From an uncultured Arthrobacter sp. (GTDB lineage: Bacteria > Actinomycetota > Actinomycetes > Actinomycetales > Micrococcaceae): a stretch of DNA of 64,000 nucleotides. The DNA lies in the NCBI RefSeq assembly GCF_902805515.1, contig NZ_CADCTE010000001.1, positions 1 through 64,000 on the forward strand. The letters are read 5' to 3'. The translations under genes and the position numbers were made by a program. Below are positions 35,764 to 42,381 of this stretch, in pieces (positions within the stretch are counted from its first letter, which is position 1; each line of letters begins with the position of its first letter). Under the pieces are notes generated by a model, which did not search any database, had not been told where the DNA came from, and worked only from the letters and a program-made list of their open reading frames with translations.

Positions 35764-36324
35764 GTGAAACAAGCATTGCTGATCATCGACATGCAGAACG
35801 CCTACTTCGAGGACGGAACGCTCGAACGGCACCGCCCGGCGCTGACCCGCGAATGCAACCGCCTGGCCCGCCACGCCGCGGAGGCGGGCTCCGAGGTGCT
35901 GGTGGTCGTCACCGAGCACCAGCGTGACCGGTCAACCTGGACCCTGAGTATGCTCGAGGACGAGCAGGGCTTTCTCTTCACCGGCAGCCGGCAGGCGCAG
36001 CTCGTCGAGGGGCTGGAGGTCGACGGATTCGGGCGGGTGGTGAAGACCCGTGACAGCGCCTTCTTCGGCACCGACCTGGCCGGCAGGCTGCGGACCCTTG
36101 GGGTGGAGGGGCTGGTGCTGGCCGGCGTATCGACACACAACTGCATCGCGCACACCGCAGCCGACGCCTTCGCTTCCAACTTTCGAGTGGCCTTCGCCGA
36201 GGATGCCATCGCCAGCACCAATGAGGACTACGCCTCCTCCATGCTCACGATCCTCTCGGACGAGTACCGCCAGCCGGTGCTCTCCGGAGAGCCGCTCCTG
36301 CAGGCGCTCAAGTCCTCGTCCTAA
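35764..36324 (+). CDS. Isochorismatase-family cysteine hydrolase
   Basis: A 186-aa cytosolic hydrolase. The catalytic triad of the family is visible: Asp in LLIIDMQNAYFE near residue 9, Lys in VVKTRDSAFFGT near residue 98, and Cys in AGVSTHNCIAHTAADAF near residue 126. Members cleave C-N or C-O bonds (nicotinamide, N-carbamoyl compounds, isochorismate); the substrate here cannot be told. GTG 35764 has GAGGAG 8-9 nt upstream. A perfect bidirectional terminator follows. The gene may belong to the MarR-linked stress island. Confidence 0.9.
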   Translation: MKQALLIIDMQNAYFEDGTLERHRPALTRECNRLARHAAEAGSEVLVVVTEHQRDRSTWTLSMLEDEQGFLFTGSRQAQLVEGLEVDGFGRVVKTRDSAFFGTDLAGRLRTLGVEGLVLAGVSTHNCIAHTAADAFASNFRVAFAEDAIASTNEDYASSMLTILSDEYRQPVLSGEPLLQALKSSS

Positions 36325-36341
36325 CCTCAAGTCCTCGTCCT
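36307..36341. repeat. Direct repeat of 16 bp across a stop codon
   Basis: CTCAAGTCCTCGTCCT occurs at 36307-36322 and again at 36326-36341, 3 bp apart, spanning the TAA of the hydrolase gene. It looks like a local duplication of the gene end. Confidence 0.7.
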
Positions 36342-36379
36342 GGTCGCGGCGGCGCAGGGGATGGATGACCATGGGGGAG

Positions 36380-36420
36380 ACGTGAAAGGGGAGGGCGCTC
36401 GGCGCCCTCCCCTTTCACGT
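36380..36420. terminator. Perfect 19-bp bidirectional terminator
   Basis: The arm 36380-36398 (ACGTGAAAGGGGAGGGCGC) is perfectly complementary to 36402-36420 with a 3-nt loop; AAA on one side and TTT on the other lie within the stem. It separates the convergent hydrolase and DUF3618-type genes. Confidence 0.9.
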
Positions 36421-36449
36421 AGGTGCAGTCTGTTCCCGCACCGGGGTGA

Positions 36450-37163
36450 TTAGAACCCGCGGGGGGTGGAGCTCGTGCTGCTGGAGCTGCTCGAGTCCTG
36501 GACCTGGCTCTTGGCGTCCTGAGCCTTGTCCTTGACGTCGGAGGCGGCCTGCTGGCCCTCCTGCTTGACGTTCTGTGCGGACTGGGCCGCGGTCTCCTTG
36601 ACGGATTCCATTGCCTCCTGGGCCGGCTCCTTTAGGCCTTCGACAACCTGCTTCGCCTGATCGGCGACACCACTGGCGAGCGGGGCGGCCTGCTCCTTCA
36701 GGTTGGAGGCAGCCTCCTTTTCCTTTTGGCTTGCCGGGATCAGCGAGGCGGTCAGCAGACCTGCGCCGAAGGCGATGAGCCCGGCGGCGAGCGGGTTGCC
36801 CGCGGTCTTGTTGGTGATCTGCCGCGGCGCGTCCTGCACGGCGTGACCGGCCTGCTGGGCGGCCGACTTCGCCGAGCCGGTGGTCGAGCCGGTCTTGTCG
36901 GAGACGCCGGACTTCAGGTCGTCTGCCTTGCCCATCACGTTCGACTTGACGTCGTCTGCCTTGCCCATCACGTTCGACTTGACGTCGTCTGCTTTGCCCA
37001 TCACTGAATCCTTGACGTTGCTGAAGGTGTTCTTCACCTTCTCGGTCTGGCGGTGCGCGATGTTGGACGGGTTGACCTTATCGGCCACTGCGTCAACGTC
37101 GGTACCAAGTTCACGGCGGGTGCGCTCGATGTCGGCGCGGATTTCTTCTGGCGTCTGGCTCAT
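36450..37163 (-). CDS. DUF3618-type protein with LEA-like helices
   Basis: A 237-aa protein. The N-terminal DUF3618 segment is TPEEIRADIERTRRELGTDVDAVADKVNP. Then come two and a half 11-residue repeats (KADDVKSNVMG), a Ser/Thr-rich stretch, one hydrophobic segment (NPLAAGLIAFGAGLLTASLI, about residues 124-143) and a long Lys/Ala/Glu/Gln-rich region with 11-residue periodicity like LEA or apolipoprotein helices, ending in a Ser run. It is the third gene of a minus-strand operon, overlapping its upstream neighbour by 4 bp. Role likely at the membrane under stress; not demonstrated. Confidence 0.85.
   Translation of the reverse strand: MSQTPEEIRADIERTRRELGTDVDAVADKVNPSNIAHRQTEKVKNTFSNVKDSVMGKADDVKSNVMGKADDVKSNVMGKADDLKSGVSDKTGSTTGSAKSAAQQAGHAVQDAPRQITNKTAGNPLAAGLIAFGAGLLTASLIPASQKEKEAASNLKEQAAPLASGVADQAKQVVEGLKEPAQEAMESVKETAAQSAQNVKQEGQQAASDVKDKAQDAKSQVQDSSSSSSTSSTPRGF
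36918..37004. repeat. 33-bp in-frame tandem repeats in the DUF3618-type gene
   Basis: Two identical 33-bp units (36918-36950, 36951-36983) starting GTCGTCTGCCTTGCCCATCA are followed by a partial third. They encode the KADDVKSNVMG repeats and are identical at DNA level, pointing to recent duplication. Confidence 0.85.
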
Positions 37164-37612
37164 GGGGTCTGCTCACCTGGTTTCAGTGTTGGCGGAATTT
37201 CCTTGACGGTTTCGGCCGTGGTCGGCAGGCCGCGGATCTGTTTCATTTCCTTCTTGCCCATCGCCGCGAGAATCGCGGCGATGATGCCCCAGATAACCGC
37301 GACGATGACCGCGGCCCATCCGATCGGCATGATGACATCCAGTCCCCACATCAGAGCGAGGGACAGGAACAGGAGCACGAAGTGTCCTCCGACGGCGGCA
37401 CCGGCAAACATTCCGGCGCCCTTGCCTGCATTTTTGCCGGACTCGGTCAGCTCTGCCTTGGCGAGGGCAACTTCCTGGCGCATCAGCGTCGAGAGGTTGC
37501 GGGTCACGTCCGAGAGCAGCTCGCCCACCGAGTTGTTGGCGGCCCGCTGTTCAGCCTCCGAGGGAGGCGGCGGAGCGGCGGAGTGGGCTCCGCCGGTGTA
37601 TGCGTCGCTCAT
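37160..37612 (-). CDS. Holin-X-like (DUF1469) membrane protein
   Basis: A 150-aa protein of the putative actinobacterial holin-X superfamily. The cytosolic part has NNSVGELLSDVTRNLSTLMRQEVALAKAELTESG (about 27-60), a typical entry, and two membrane segments follow (about 68-90 and 96-117). Despite the name, chromosomal members in stress operons are not linked to phage lysis. Its start overlaps the stop of the first operon gene (TAATG), and its end overlaps the next start, so all three are translationally coupled. Confidence 0.88.
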   Translation of the reverse strand: MSDAYTGGAHSAAPPPPSEAEQRAANNSVGELLSDVTRNLSTLMRQEVALAKAELTESGKNAGKGAGMFAGAAVGGHFVLLFLSLALMWGLDVIMPIGWAAVIVAVIWGIIAAILAAMGKKEMKQIRGLPTTAETVKEIPPTLKPGEQTP

Positions 37613-38397
37613 TAGCGCAGATCCCTTTCATCAGGAAGCGTGCCCACGGGCGGGGTTCCCGGGGGAATGGTCGGGTAGTCGGAGGCCGGGTCGACGAAGG
37701 CCGGTGAGGACTCGGCGACGTGGGTGCCCCGTGACGTCTGCGGGATAGAGGCCGTGGTGCCGGTGTAGGCGGGGGTACCCGTGTAGGAAGGGGCGCCGTA
37801 GCCGTAATCGCTGCCCGGCGTCGTGTTCAGGCGATCCTGGCCCGACTTGGCGTCGGCCTGGGCTCCGGCCAGTCCACGGGTCAGGCGGCCTACGACGAGG
37901 CCCGCTCCTGCCGCAATCGCGAGGAAGGCTCCCGGACGGCGGCGGGCAAAGCCCTTGACGTCCTCGAGGATGTCGGTGGCGTCACGGTTCTCAAGCCAGC
38001 CGGCGACGGAGTTGGTCCGCTGGGATGCCTGCTGAACCAGGTTGGACACCATCTTGTTGTCGGACTTGTCCGCCATCGAGCGGAGCTCGTCGCTGATCGA
38101 ACGCAGGCCCTCGGTCGCCTTCTGCTGCTGCGCACCGGCCTGGTTCTTGAGGTCCGATCCGAGTCCGCTGACGAGGCCCTTGGCCTGGGTGCCGGCTTCG
38201 GCGGCGACGTTCTTGGCTTCCGAGGCGGCGGTCTGCGCTACGTGCTGTGCGGCGCCCGCGCCTTCCTTGCCGACCTCCTTGGCCTGGCCCTTGGCGACCG
38301 AGGTCGTCGACTCGCCTGCCTGGGTGCTGCCGCTCTCGTAGTTCGAGCCGGTGGTTGACGGAACCAGTGGATCCTGCGGCCAATTCTGCGTAGTCAT
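37612..38397 (-). CDS. Helical membrane-associated stress protein, first gene of operon
   Basis: A 261-aa protein. Residues 30-115 form Ala/Lys/Glu/Gln-rich helices (GQAKEVGKEGAGAAQHVAQT, EAGTQAKGLVSGLGSD) like LEA or nutrient-deprivation proteins. A segment LENRDATDILEDVKGFARRRPGAFLAIAAGAGLVVGRL (one membrane helix near 160-175) resembles DUF3618/DUF883-type membrane anchors. The C-terminal 70 residues are Pro/Thr/Gly/Tyr-rich and look disordered. ATG 38397; a perfect TAAGCATGCTTA palindrome lies about 100 bp upstream. Function unknown. Confidence 0.8.
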   Translation of the reverse strand: MTTQNWPQDPLVPSTTGSNYESGSTQAGESTTSVAKGQAKEVGKEGAGAAQHVAQTAASEAKNVAAEAGTQAKGLVSGLGSDLKNQAGAQQQKATEGLRSISDELRSMADKSDNKMVSNLVQQASQRTNSVAGWLENRDATDILEDVKGFARRRPGAFLAIAAGAGLVVGRLTRGLAGAQADAKSGQDRLNTTPGSDYGYGAPSYTGTPAYTGTTASIPQTSRGTHVAESSPAFVDPASDYPTIPPGTPPVGTLPDERDLR

Positions 38398-38494
38398 GTT
38401 AGTTCCTTACGTTGATATTGCCGGTGAAACGGATGCTCCATCGTGTAAGCGATGCGTTCGTCCGGCGGCGTCCGCCTGACTTACTTCCTAAAGC

Positions 38495-38506
38495 TAAGCA
38501 TGCTTA
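38495..38506. promoter_or_regulatory. Candidate MarR operator (perfect palindrome) for the minus operon
   Basis: TAAGCATGCTTA is a perfect 12-bp palindrome, 98 bp before the start at 38397, in an AT-rich stretch of the 282-bp divergent gap. Confidence 0.6.
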
Positions 38507-38550
38507 CTTTAATCGCGCAAGCCACTCGGGGCATTCCTGCAAGTTTTAAA

Positions 38551-38562
38551 TAAGTACGCTTA
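38551..38562. promoter_or_regulatory. Candidate MarR operator for the manganese catalase
   Basis: TAAGTACGCTTA lies 56 bp from the palindrome at 38495 and about 118 bp before the GTG of the catalase gene. The two sites would serve the two divergent promoters. Confidence 0.58.
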
Positions 38563-38679
38563 CTATCTTCCGGAAATGCTAATCAAAGGTCTAGCGTCGA
38601 AGCAAGAGGTCCGGCGGATGCCCTGCCTTCGAGGGCGGGGTGCCGCAAGGCCGGACCGGAACGGGGAAGGTGTCCACCA

Positions 38680-39561
38680 GTGTTTCTTCACAAGCAGGAA
38701 CTGCAGTACAAGGCCTCTCCGGATGCGCCCGACGCCGTCTATGCGCGGAAGCTGCAGGAGGTTCTCGGCGGCCAGTACGGCGAAATCACAGTAGCCCTCC
38801 AGTACAGCTTTCAGGCTTGGAACGCCCATGTTCCTGGGAAGTACAGGGACCTCCTCTTCGGGATCGGGGCCGAGGAGTTCGGCCATGTCGAAATGCTCGC
38901 GACCATGATCGCCCAGCTGCTGGAAAAGGCCCCGCTTGGCATTACGGAGGACGCCGTCCAGTCCGATCCGGCCGTGGCGGCCGTCCTGGGCGGTACGGAC
39001 ATGCAGCACGCCATTGTCGCCGGTGCGGGCGCCCGGGCAGTGGACAGCATGGGGAACCCCTGGCAGGGAAGCTACATCACCGCCAGCGGAAACCTGCTGG
39101 CCGACTTCACGGCCAATGCCAACGCGGAAATGCAGGGCCGCCTCCAGGTGGCACGGCTCTATCACATGACGGATGACCACGGGGTGCGGGACATGCTCTC
39201 CTTCCTGCTGGCCCGGGACACCATGCACCAGAACCAGTGGATGGCGGCGGCTCGGGAACTGCAGGAGTCGAAGATGGAAGAACTGCCCGTACCAAGCAAC
39301 TTCCCCCTGAAGAAGGAAGCCCGGGAGGTCTCCTACCAGTACCTCAACTTCTCCGATGGCAAAGCCGCGGCCGAGGGGAGCTGGGCGTCCGGCCCGACTC
39401 CGGACGGGAAGGGCGAGTTCAGCTATCACGAGGGACCCACGACGCGGGCTCCGATGCCGTCGGCGACCCACCCGGACTCACGTTTCTACGGCACCACAGA
39501 AATACCCAATGTCGTGGAAAAGGCTGCGGGAACACTGCAGGACAAACTGAACCGCGAATAA
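38680..39561 (+). CDS. Manganese catalase
   Basis: A 293-aa ferritin-fold protein that breaks down hydrogen peroxide with a di-manganese centre. The N-terminus MFLHKQELQYKASPD is typical. Metal ligands are expected in GGQYGEITVALQYSFQAW (Glu near residue 35), GAEEFGHVEMLATM (Glu and His near 66-70) and LLARDTMHQNQW (His near 182). The C-terminal 60 residues hold the usual flexible tail. GTG 38680 is the only start that keeps the conserved N-terminus. It is 36 bp ahead of the DUF4383 gene and probably MarR-controlled. Confidence 0.93.
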   Translation: MFLHKQELQYKASPDAPDAVYARKLQEVLGGQYGEITVALQYSFQAWNAHVPGKYRDLLFGIGAEEFGHVEMLATMIAQLLEKAPLGITEDAVQSDPAVAAVLGGTDMQHAIVAGAGARAVDSMGNPWQGSYITASGNLLADFTANANAEMQGRLQVARLYHMTDDHGVRDMLSFLLARDTMHQNQWMAAARELQESKMEELPVPSNFPLKKEAREVSYQYLNFSDGKAAAEGSWASGPTPDGKGEFSYHEGPTTRAPMPSATHPDSRFYGTTEIPNVVEKAAGTLQDKLNRE

Positions 39562-39597
39562 GACTCTGTCCATATCAACCCATGAAAGGGAGAAGCA

Positions 39598-40065
39598 ATG
39601 ACATCGAACAATAGGGTGGCCACGGGGAAGACCACCGTGCAGAAAGCGGCTCAGGCGGTCGGGGCGGTATTCGTCCTGGTCGGAATCCTCGGCTTCATCC
39701 CGGGCATCACCACCAACTACGCGTCCCTGGCATTCGCCGGGCACCAGTCCGGGGCACTGCTCCTCGGCCTGTTCCAGGTCTCGATCCTCCACAACATCGT
39801 GCACCTGCTCTACGGGATCGCCGGCCTTGCCATGGCCAAAACAGCCTCGGGGGCGAAGAACTACCTGCTGTGGGGCGGGGTCATCTACCTCGTCCTCTGG
39901 CTGTACGGCCTGTTCATCGACAAGGCCTCGGCGGCCAACTTCGTGCCGCTGAACACCGCCGACGACTGGCTGCACTTCGTCCTGGGCGTCGGCATGATCG
40001 CCCTCGCCCTGCTGCTTGGCCGCGGCGCGAGCCGCACGACGACCCGGTCCGCAACCCGCCGGTAA
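39598..40065 (+). CDS. DUF4383 membrane protein
   Basis: A 155-aa protein with four membrane segments (about 18-38, 56-80, 88-108, 122-142). The family elements LGFIPGITTNY and LFQVSILHNIVHLLYGIAGLAMA are clear. The His residues near the second helix and again at WLHFVLG could bind metal or haem, which is speculation. Function unknown; such genes are often near catalases and stress genes. GGGAGAAGC before ATG 39598 serves as ribosome binding site. It follows the catalase closely and is ended by a strong hairpin. Confidence 0.88.
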   Translation: MTSNNRVATGKTTVQKAAQAVGAVFVLVGILGFIPGITTNYASLAFAGHQSGALLLGLFQVSILHNIVHLLYGIAGLAMAKTASGAKNYLLWGGVIYLVLWLYGLFIDKASAANFVPLNTADDWLHFVLGVGMIALALLLGRGASRTTTRSATRR

Positions 40066-40111
40066 CCTCCTATCCGCCGTCGGCCACCGCTGGGGGTGGT
40101 CGGCGGCCCTG

Positions 40112-40150
40112 CTGCCGGGGCGTCCACCTACAGGGTGGGTGCCCCGGCAG
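40112..40150 (+). terminator. Terminator after the catalase-DUF4383 operon
   Basis: CTGCCGGGGC (40112-40121) pairs with GCCCCGGCAG (40141-40150), and CCACC with GGTGG extends the stem inside. It lies 47 bp after the DUF4383 stop. Confidence 0.8.
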
Positions 40151-40191
40151 TTCCCTGTCCGGGAAGGAACCGGCAACCGCCGAAGGAAAAC

Positions 40192-40203
40192 GAAGTATGC
40201 TTA
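40192..40203. promoter_or_regulatory. Candidate MarR operator before the diiron-CDGSH pair
   Basis: GAAGTATGCTTA fits the island consensus and lies 69 bp before ATG 40272, a distance similar to that of the MarR gene itself. Confidence 0.57.
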
Positions 40204-40271
40204 GCGTTCAGTTGTGACCCCGGCTCTCCGGCCTGAATCAGAAAGCCGGCCCGAAAGAGAAAGAGTGTCCG

Positions 40272-41303
40272 ATGAAGCAGCCCACGGCGCGCGGAAATGT
40301 CAGCGCACTTCTCCTGGAGATCACCACCGGCGAGCCGCCCGCCGCGGCTAAGGCTCAGGACCTGGAGGATGCGGTGCGGAACGCGCTCGCCCGCACCGCC
40401 GACATCGTCGTCGACGATGACCTCCAGTTGGCCCTCTTCTGCCTGTACGAGCTTCACTACTCCGGCCTCGACGGTGCCGCCGAGGGCTGGGAGTGGGACC
40501 CTGGCCTGATCCGGGTCCGCCAGCTGATCGAGGCCGTCTTCGAGGAGCGGCTGCGAACCGCCGTGGTGGTTGACGCGGCTCCGGAGCCCACCAGCGAGGC
40601 CGTGGCGGCTGAACTTTTCCGGATGACCGGAGAGGACACCGGCCCGAGCATGTCGCGCTTCGTCGCGAGGGAGGCAAATGCGGAGCAGCTGCGGGAGTTC
40701 CTGATCCAGAAGTCGATCTACCAGCTCAAGGAGGCGGACCCGCACACCTGGGCCATTCCCCGCCTGACCGGGCGCGCGAAGGCCGCCCTCGTTGAAATCC
40801 AGGCGGACGAGTACGGCGGAGGACATCCGGACCGGATGCATTCGGCGCTCTTCGCGCGCACCATGCGTGCCGTCGGCCTCGATGACACCTACGGGGCCTA
40901 CATTGACGCGGCTCCTGCCATCACGCTCGCCTCGACGAACATGATGTCGCTGTTCGGGCTGAACCGGCGCCTGCGCGGCGCCATCGTGGGACACCTGACC
41001 GCGTATGAGATGACCTCCTCCCAGCCCAACCGGCTCTACGCCCGCGGGTTCGCCCGCCACGGCTACGGGGAGGACGCCACCGGATACTTCGAGGAGCACG
41101 TCGAGGCCGACGCCGTCCACGAGCAGATCGCCGGGCGGGACCTTGCCGGGGGCCTGGTCGAGGCCGATCCCCGGCTCCTGGGAGACGTACTCTTCGGAGC
41201 GGCGGCTGCCCTGCTCGTGGACTCCTGGATGACCCGGCACATTATGGATGCCTGGGCCGAGGGCCGCTCCTCGCTGCAGCCGGACCGGTCGTTCGCCGCA
41301 TGA
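40272..41303 (+). CDS. Haem-oxygenase-like diiron enzyme (iron-containing redox enzyme family)
   Basis: A 343-aa all-helical soluble protein. Probable metal-ligand segments are LFCLYELHYSG near residue 58, VEIQADEYGGGHPDRMHSALF near residues 176-196 (Glu and His) and YFEEHVEADAVHEQIAG near 275-291 (His, Asp, His), followed by LLVDSWMTRHIMDAW. This pattern is that of the haem-oxygenase-like diiron oxidase/oxygenase (HDO) group, which oxidises small organic molecules with O2. The next gene, a CDGSH Fe-S protein, overlaps by 4 bp and may donate electrons. Substrate unknown. Confidence 0.82.
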   Translation: MKQPTARGNVSALLLEITTGEPPAAAKAQDLEDAVRNALARTADIVVDDDLQLALFCLYELHYSGLDGAAEGWEWDPGLIRVRQLIEAVFEERLRTAVVVDAAPEPTSEAVAAELFRMTGEDTGPSMSRFVAREANAEQLREFLIQKSIYQLKEADPHTWAIPRLTGRAKAALVEIQADEYGGGHPDRMHSALFARTMRAVGLDDTYGAYIDAAPAITLASTNMMSLFGLNRRLRGAIVGHLTAYEMTSSQPNRLYARGFARHGYGEDATGYFEEHVEADAVHEQIAGRDLAGGLVEADPRLLGDVLFGAAAALLVDSWMTRHIMDAWAEGRSSLQPDRSFAA

Positions 41304-41551
41304 GCCCCGCCGATCCGGCCCCGCGCGCCGGGGACGCCCGCAGCGGCACTCCGGCTGCCTCGATCGTCGCCTGCCCCGACGGTCCGCTGCTGGTCCGCGG
41401 CGAATTCGAGGTGGTCACCCCCGACGGCGAGGCGCTGCCGCGGACCCGGCGCACCGTGGCGCTGTGCCGGTGCGGGGCCTCGGTCCTCAAGCCCTATTGT
41501 GACGGGTCCCACAAGCTGATCGGATTCAAGACCGAGCCTCCCGCGCCATAG
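41300..41551 (+). CDS. CDGSH iron-sulfur domain protein
   Basis: An 83-aa protein. The 2Fe-2S motif is [16 protein letters not shown] (about residues 56-71), with three Cys and one His as ligands. About 45 residues precede it, including [21 protein letters not shown], similar to the N-terminal part of other bacterial CDGSH proteins. Its ATG overlaps the stop of the HDO gene (ATGA), so both are made together and a redox partnership is likely. The cluster type is known for proton-coupled electron transfer and cluster release. Confidence 0.93.
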   Translation: MSPADPAPRAGDARSGTPAASIVACPDGPLLVRGEFEVVTPDGEALPRTRRTVALCRCGASVLKPYCDGSHKLIGFKTEPPAP

Positions 41552-41630
41552 CTGCGCCGGTGCTGGCTCCGCGTTTATGCTCGAGCCGGGGCCCAATCCG
41601 GTCCCGGGCGCGAAGGGTGGCGGTGATCGA

Positions 41631-42380
41631 ATGGATCTGAACAGCGACGTAGGGGAATCCTTCGGCAACTGGACCTTCGGCGACGACGCCGCGGTGATCC
41701 GGTCGGTCTCCAGCGTCAACGTTGCCTGCGGCTTCCACGCCGGCGACCCCACCGGCATCCGGTCGACCTGTGCGGCCGCGGCGGCCGCGGGCGTGACGGT
41801 GGGCGCCCACCCGGGATACCGCGACCTGGCCGGCTTCGGGCGCCGGTTCCTGGACGTCGCGCCCGCAGAGCTCGCGGACGACCTCATTTACCAGATCGGC
41901 GCGCTCCAGGCGCTGGCCCGCGCGGCCGGCACCAGGGTTTCCTACGTCAAACCCCACGGCGCGCTCTACAACACCATCGTCCACCACCAAGGCCACGCGC
42001 GGGCGGTCGTGGATGCGGTGCGCGGGGTGGATGAAACCCTGCCGCTGCTGGTCCTCCCGCACTCGGAAATCGAACGCGCCGCCCGCGCGTCGGGCCTCCG
42101 GACCGTCGTTGAGGCCTTCGCCGACCGTGCCTATACCCCGGAAGGAACGCTCGTCGACCGGCGCGAGGAGGGCGCCGTGCTGCACGATACCGGCGAGGTC
42201 GTCGAGCACGTCCTGCGGATCGCCACCGAAGGGAGGATCCGGGCGGTGGACGGATCCTCGGTGGACATCGCCGCCGAAAGCATCTGCGTCCACGGCGACA
42301 CCCCGGGGGCGGTGCGGATGGCCGCCGCCGTGCGCGACGCCCTCACCGGCGCGGGAGTGGCCATCGCTGGATTCGCCTGA
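41631..42380 (+). CDS. pxpA: 5-oxoprolinase subunit A
   Basis: A 249-aa protein of the LamB/YcsF family. [14 protein letters not shown] at the start, [13 protein letters not shown] near residue 27, [16 protein letters not shown] near 60 and [10 protein letters not shown] near 105 are diagnostic. With PxpB and PxpC it cleaves 5-oxoproline (pyroglutamate) to glutamate using ATP. ATG 41631 fits the conserved N-terminus. The next gene encodes PxpB and PxpC in one chain and starts 1 bp after this stop. The 80-bp gap before it shows no MarR-type site. Confidence 0.94.
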   Translation: MDLNSDVGESFGNWTFGDDAAVIRSVSSVNVACGFHAGDPTGIRSTCAAAAAAGVTVGAHPGYRDLAGFGRRFLDVAPAELADDLIYQIGALQALARAAGTRVSYVKPHGALYNTIVHHQGHARAVVDAVRGVDETLPLLVLPHSEIERAARASGLRTVVEAFADRAYTPEGTLVDRREEGAVLHDTGEVVEHVLRIATEGRIRAVDGSSVDIAAESICVHGDTPGAVRMAAAVRDALTGAGVAIAGFA

Positions 42381-42381
42381 C

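Noticed and set aside
37160-37612. Prophage remnant suggested by a holin-like protein
   Set aside because: No other phage gene is near, and holin-X/DUF1469 proteins are common in chromosomal stress operons.
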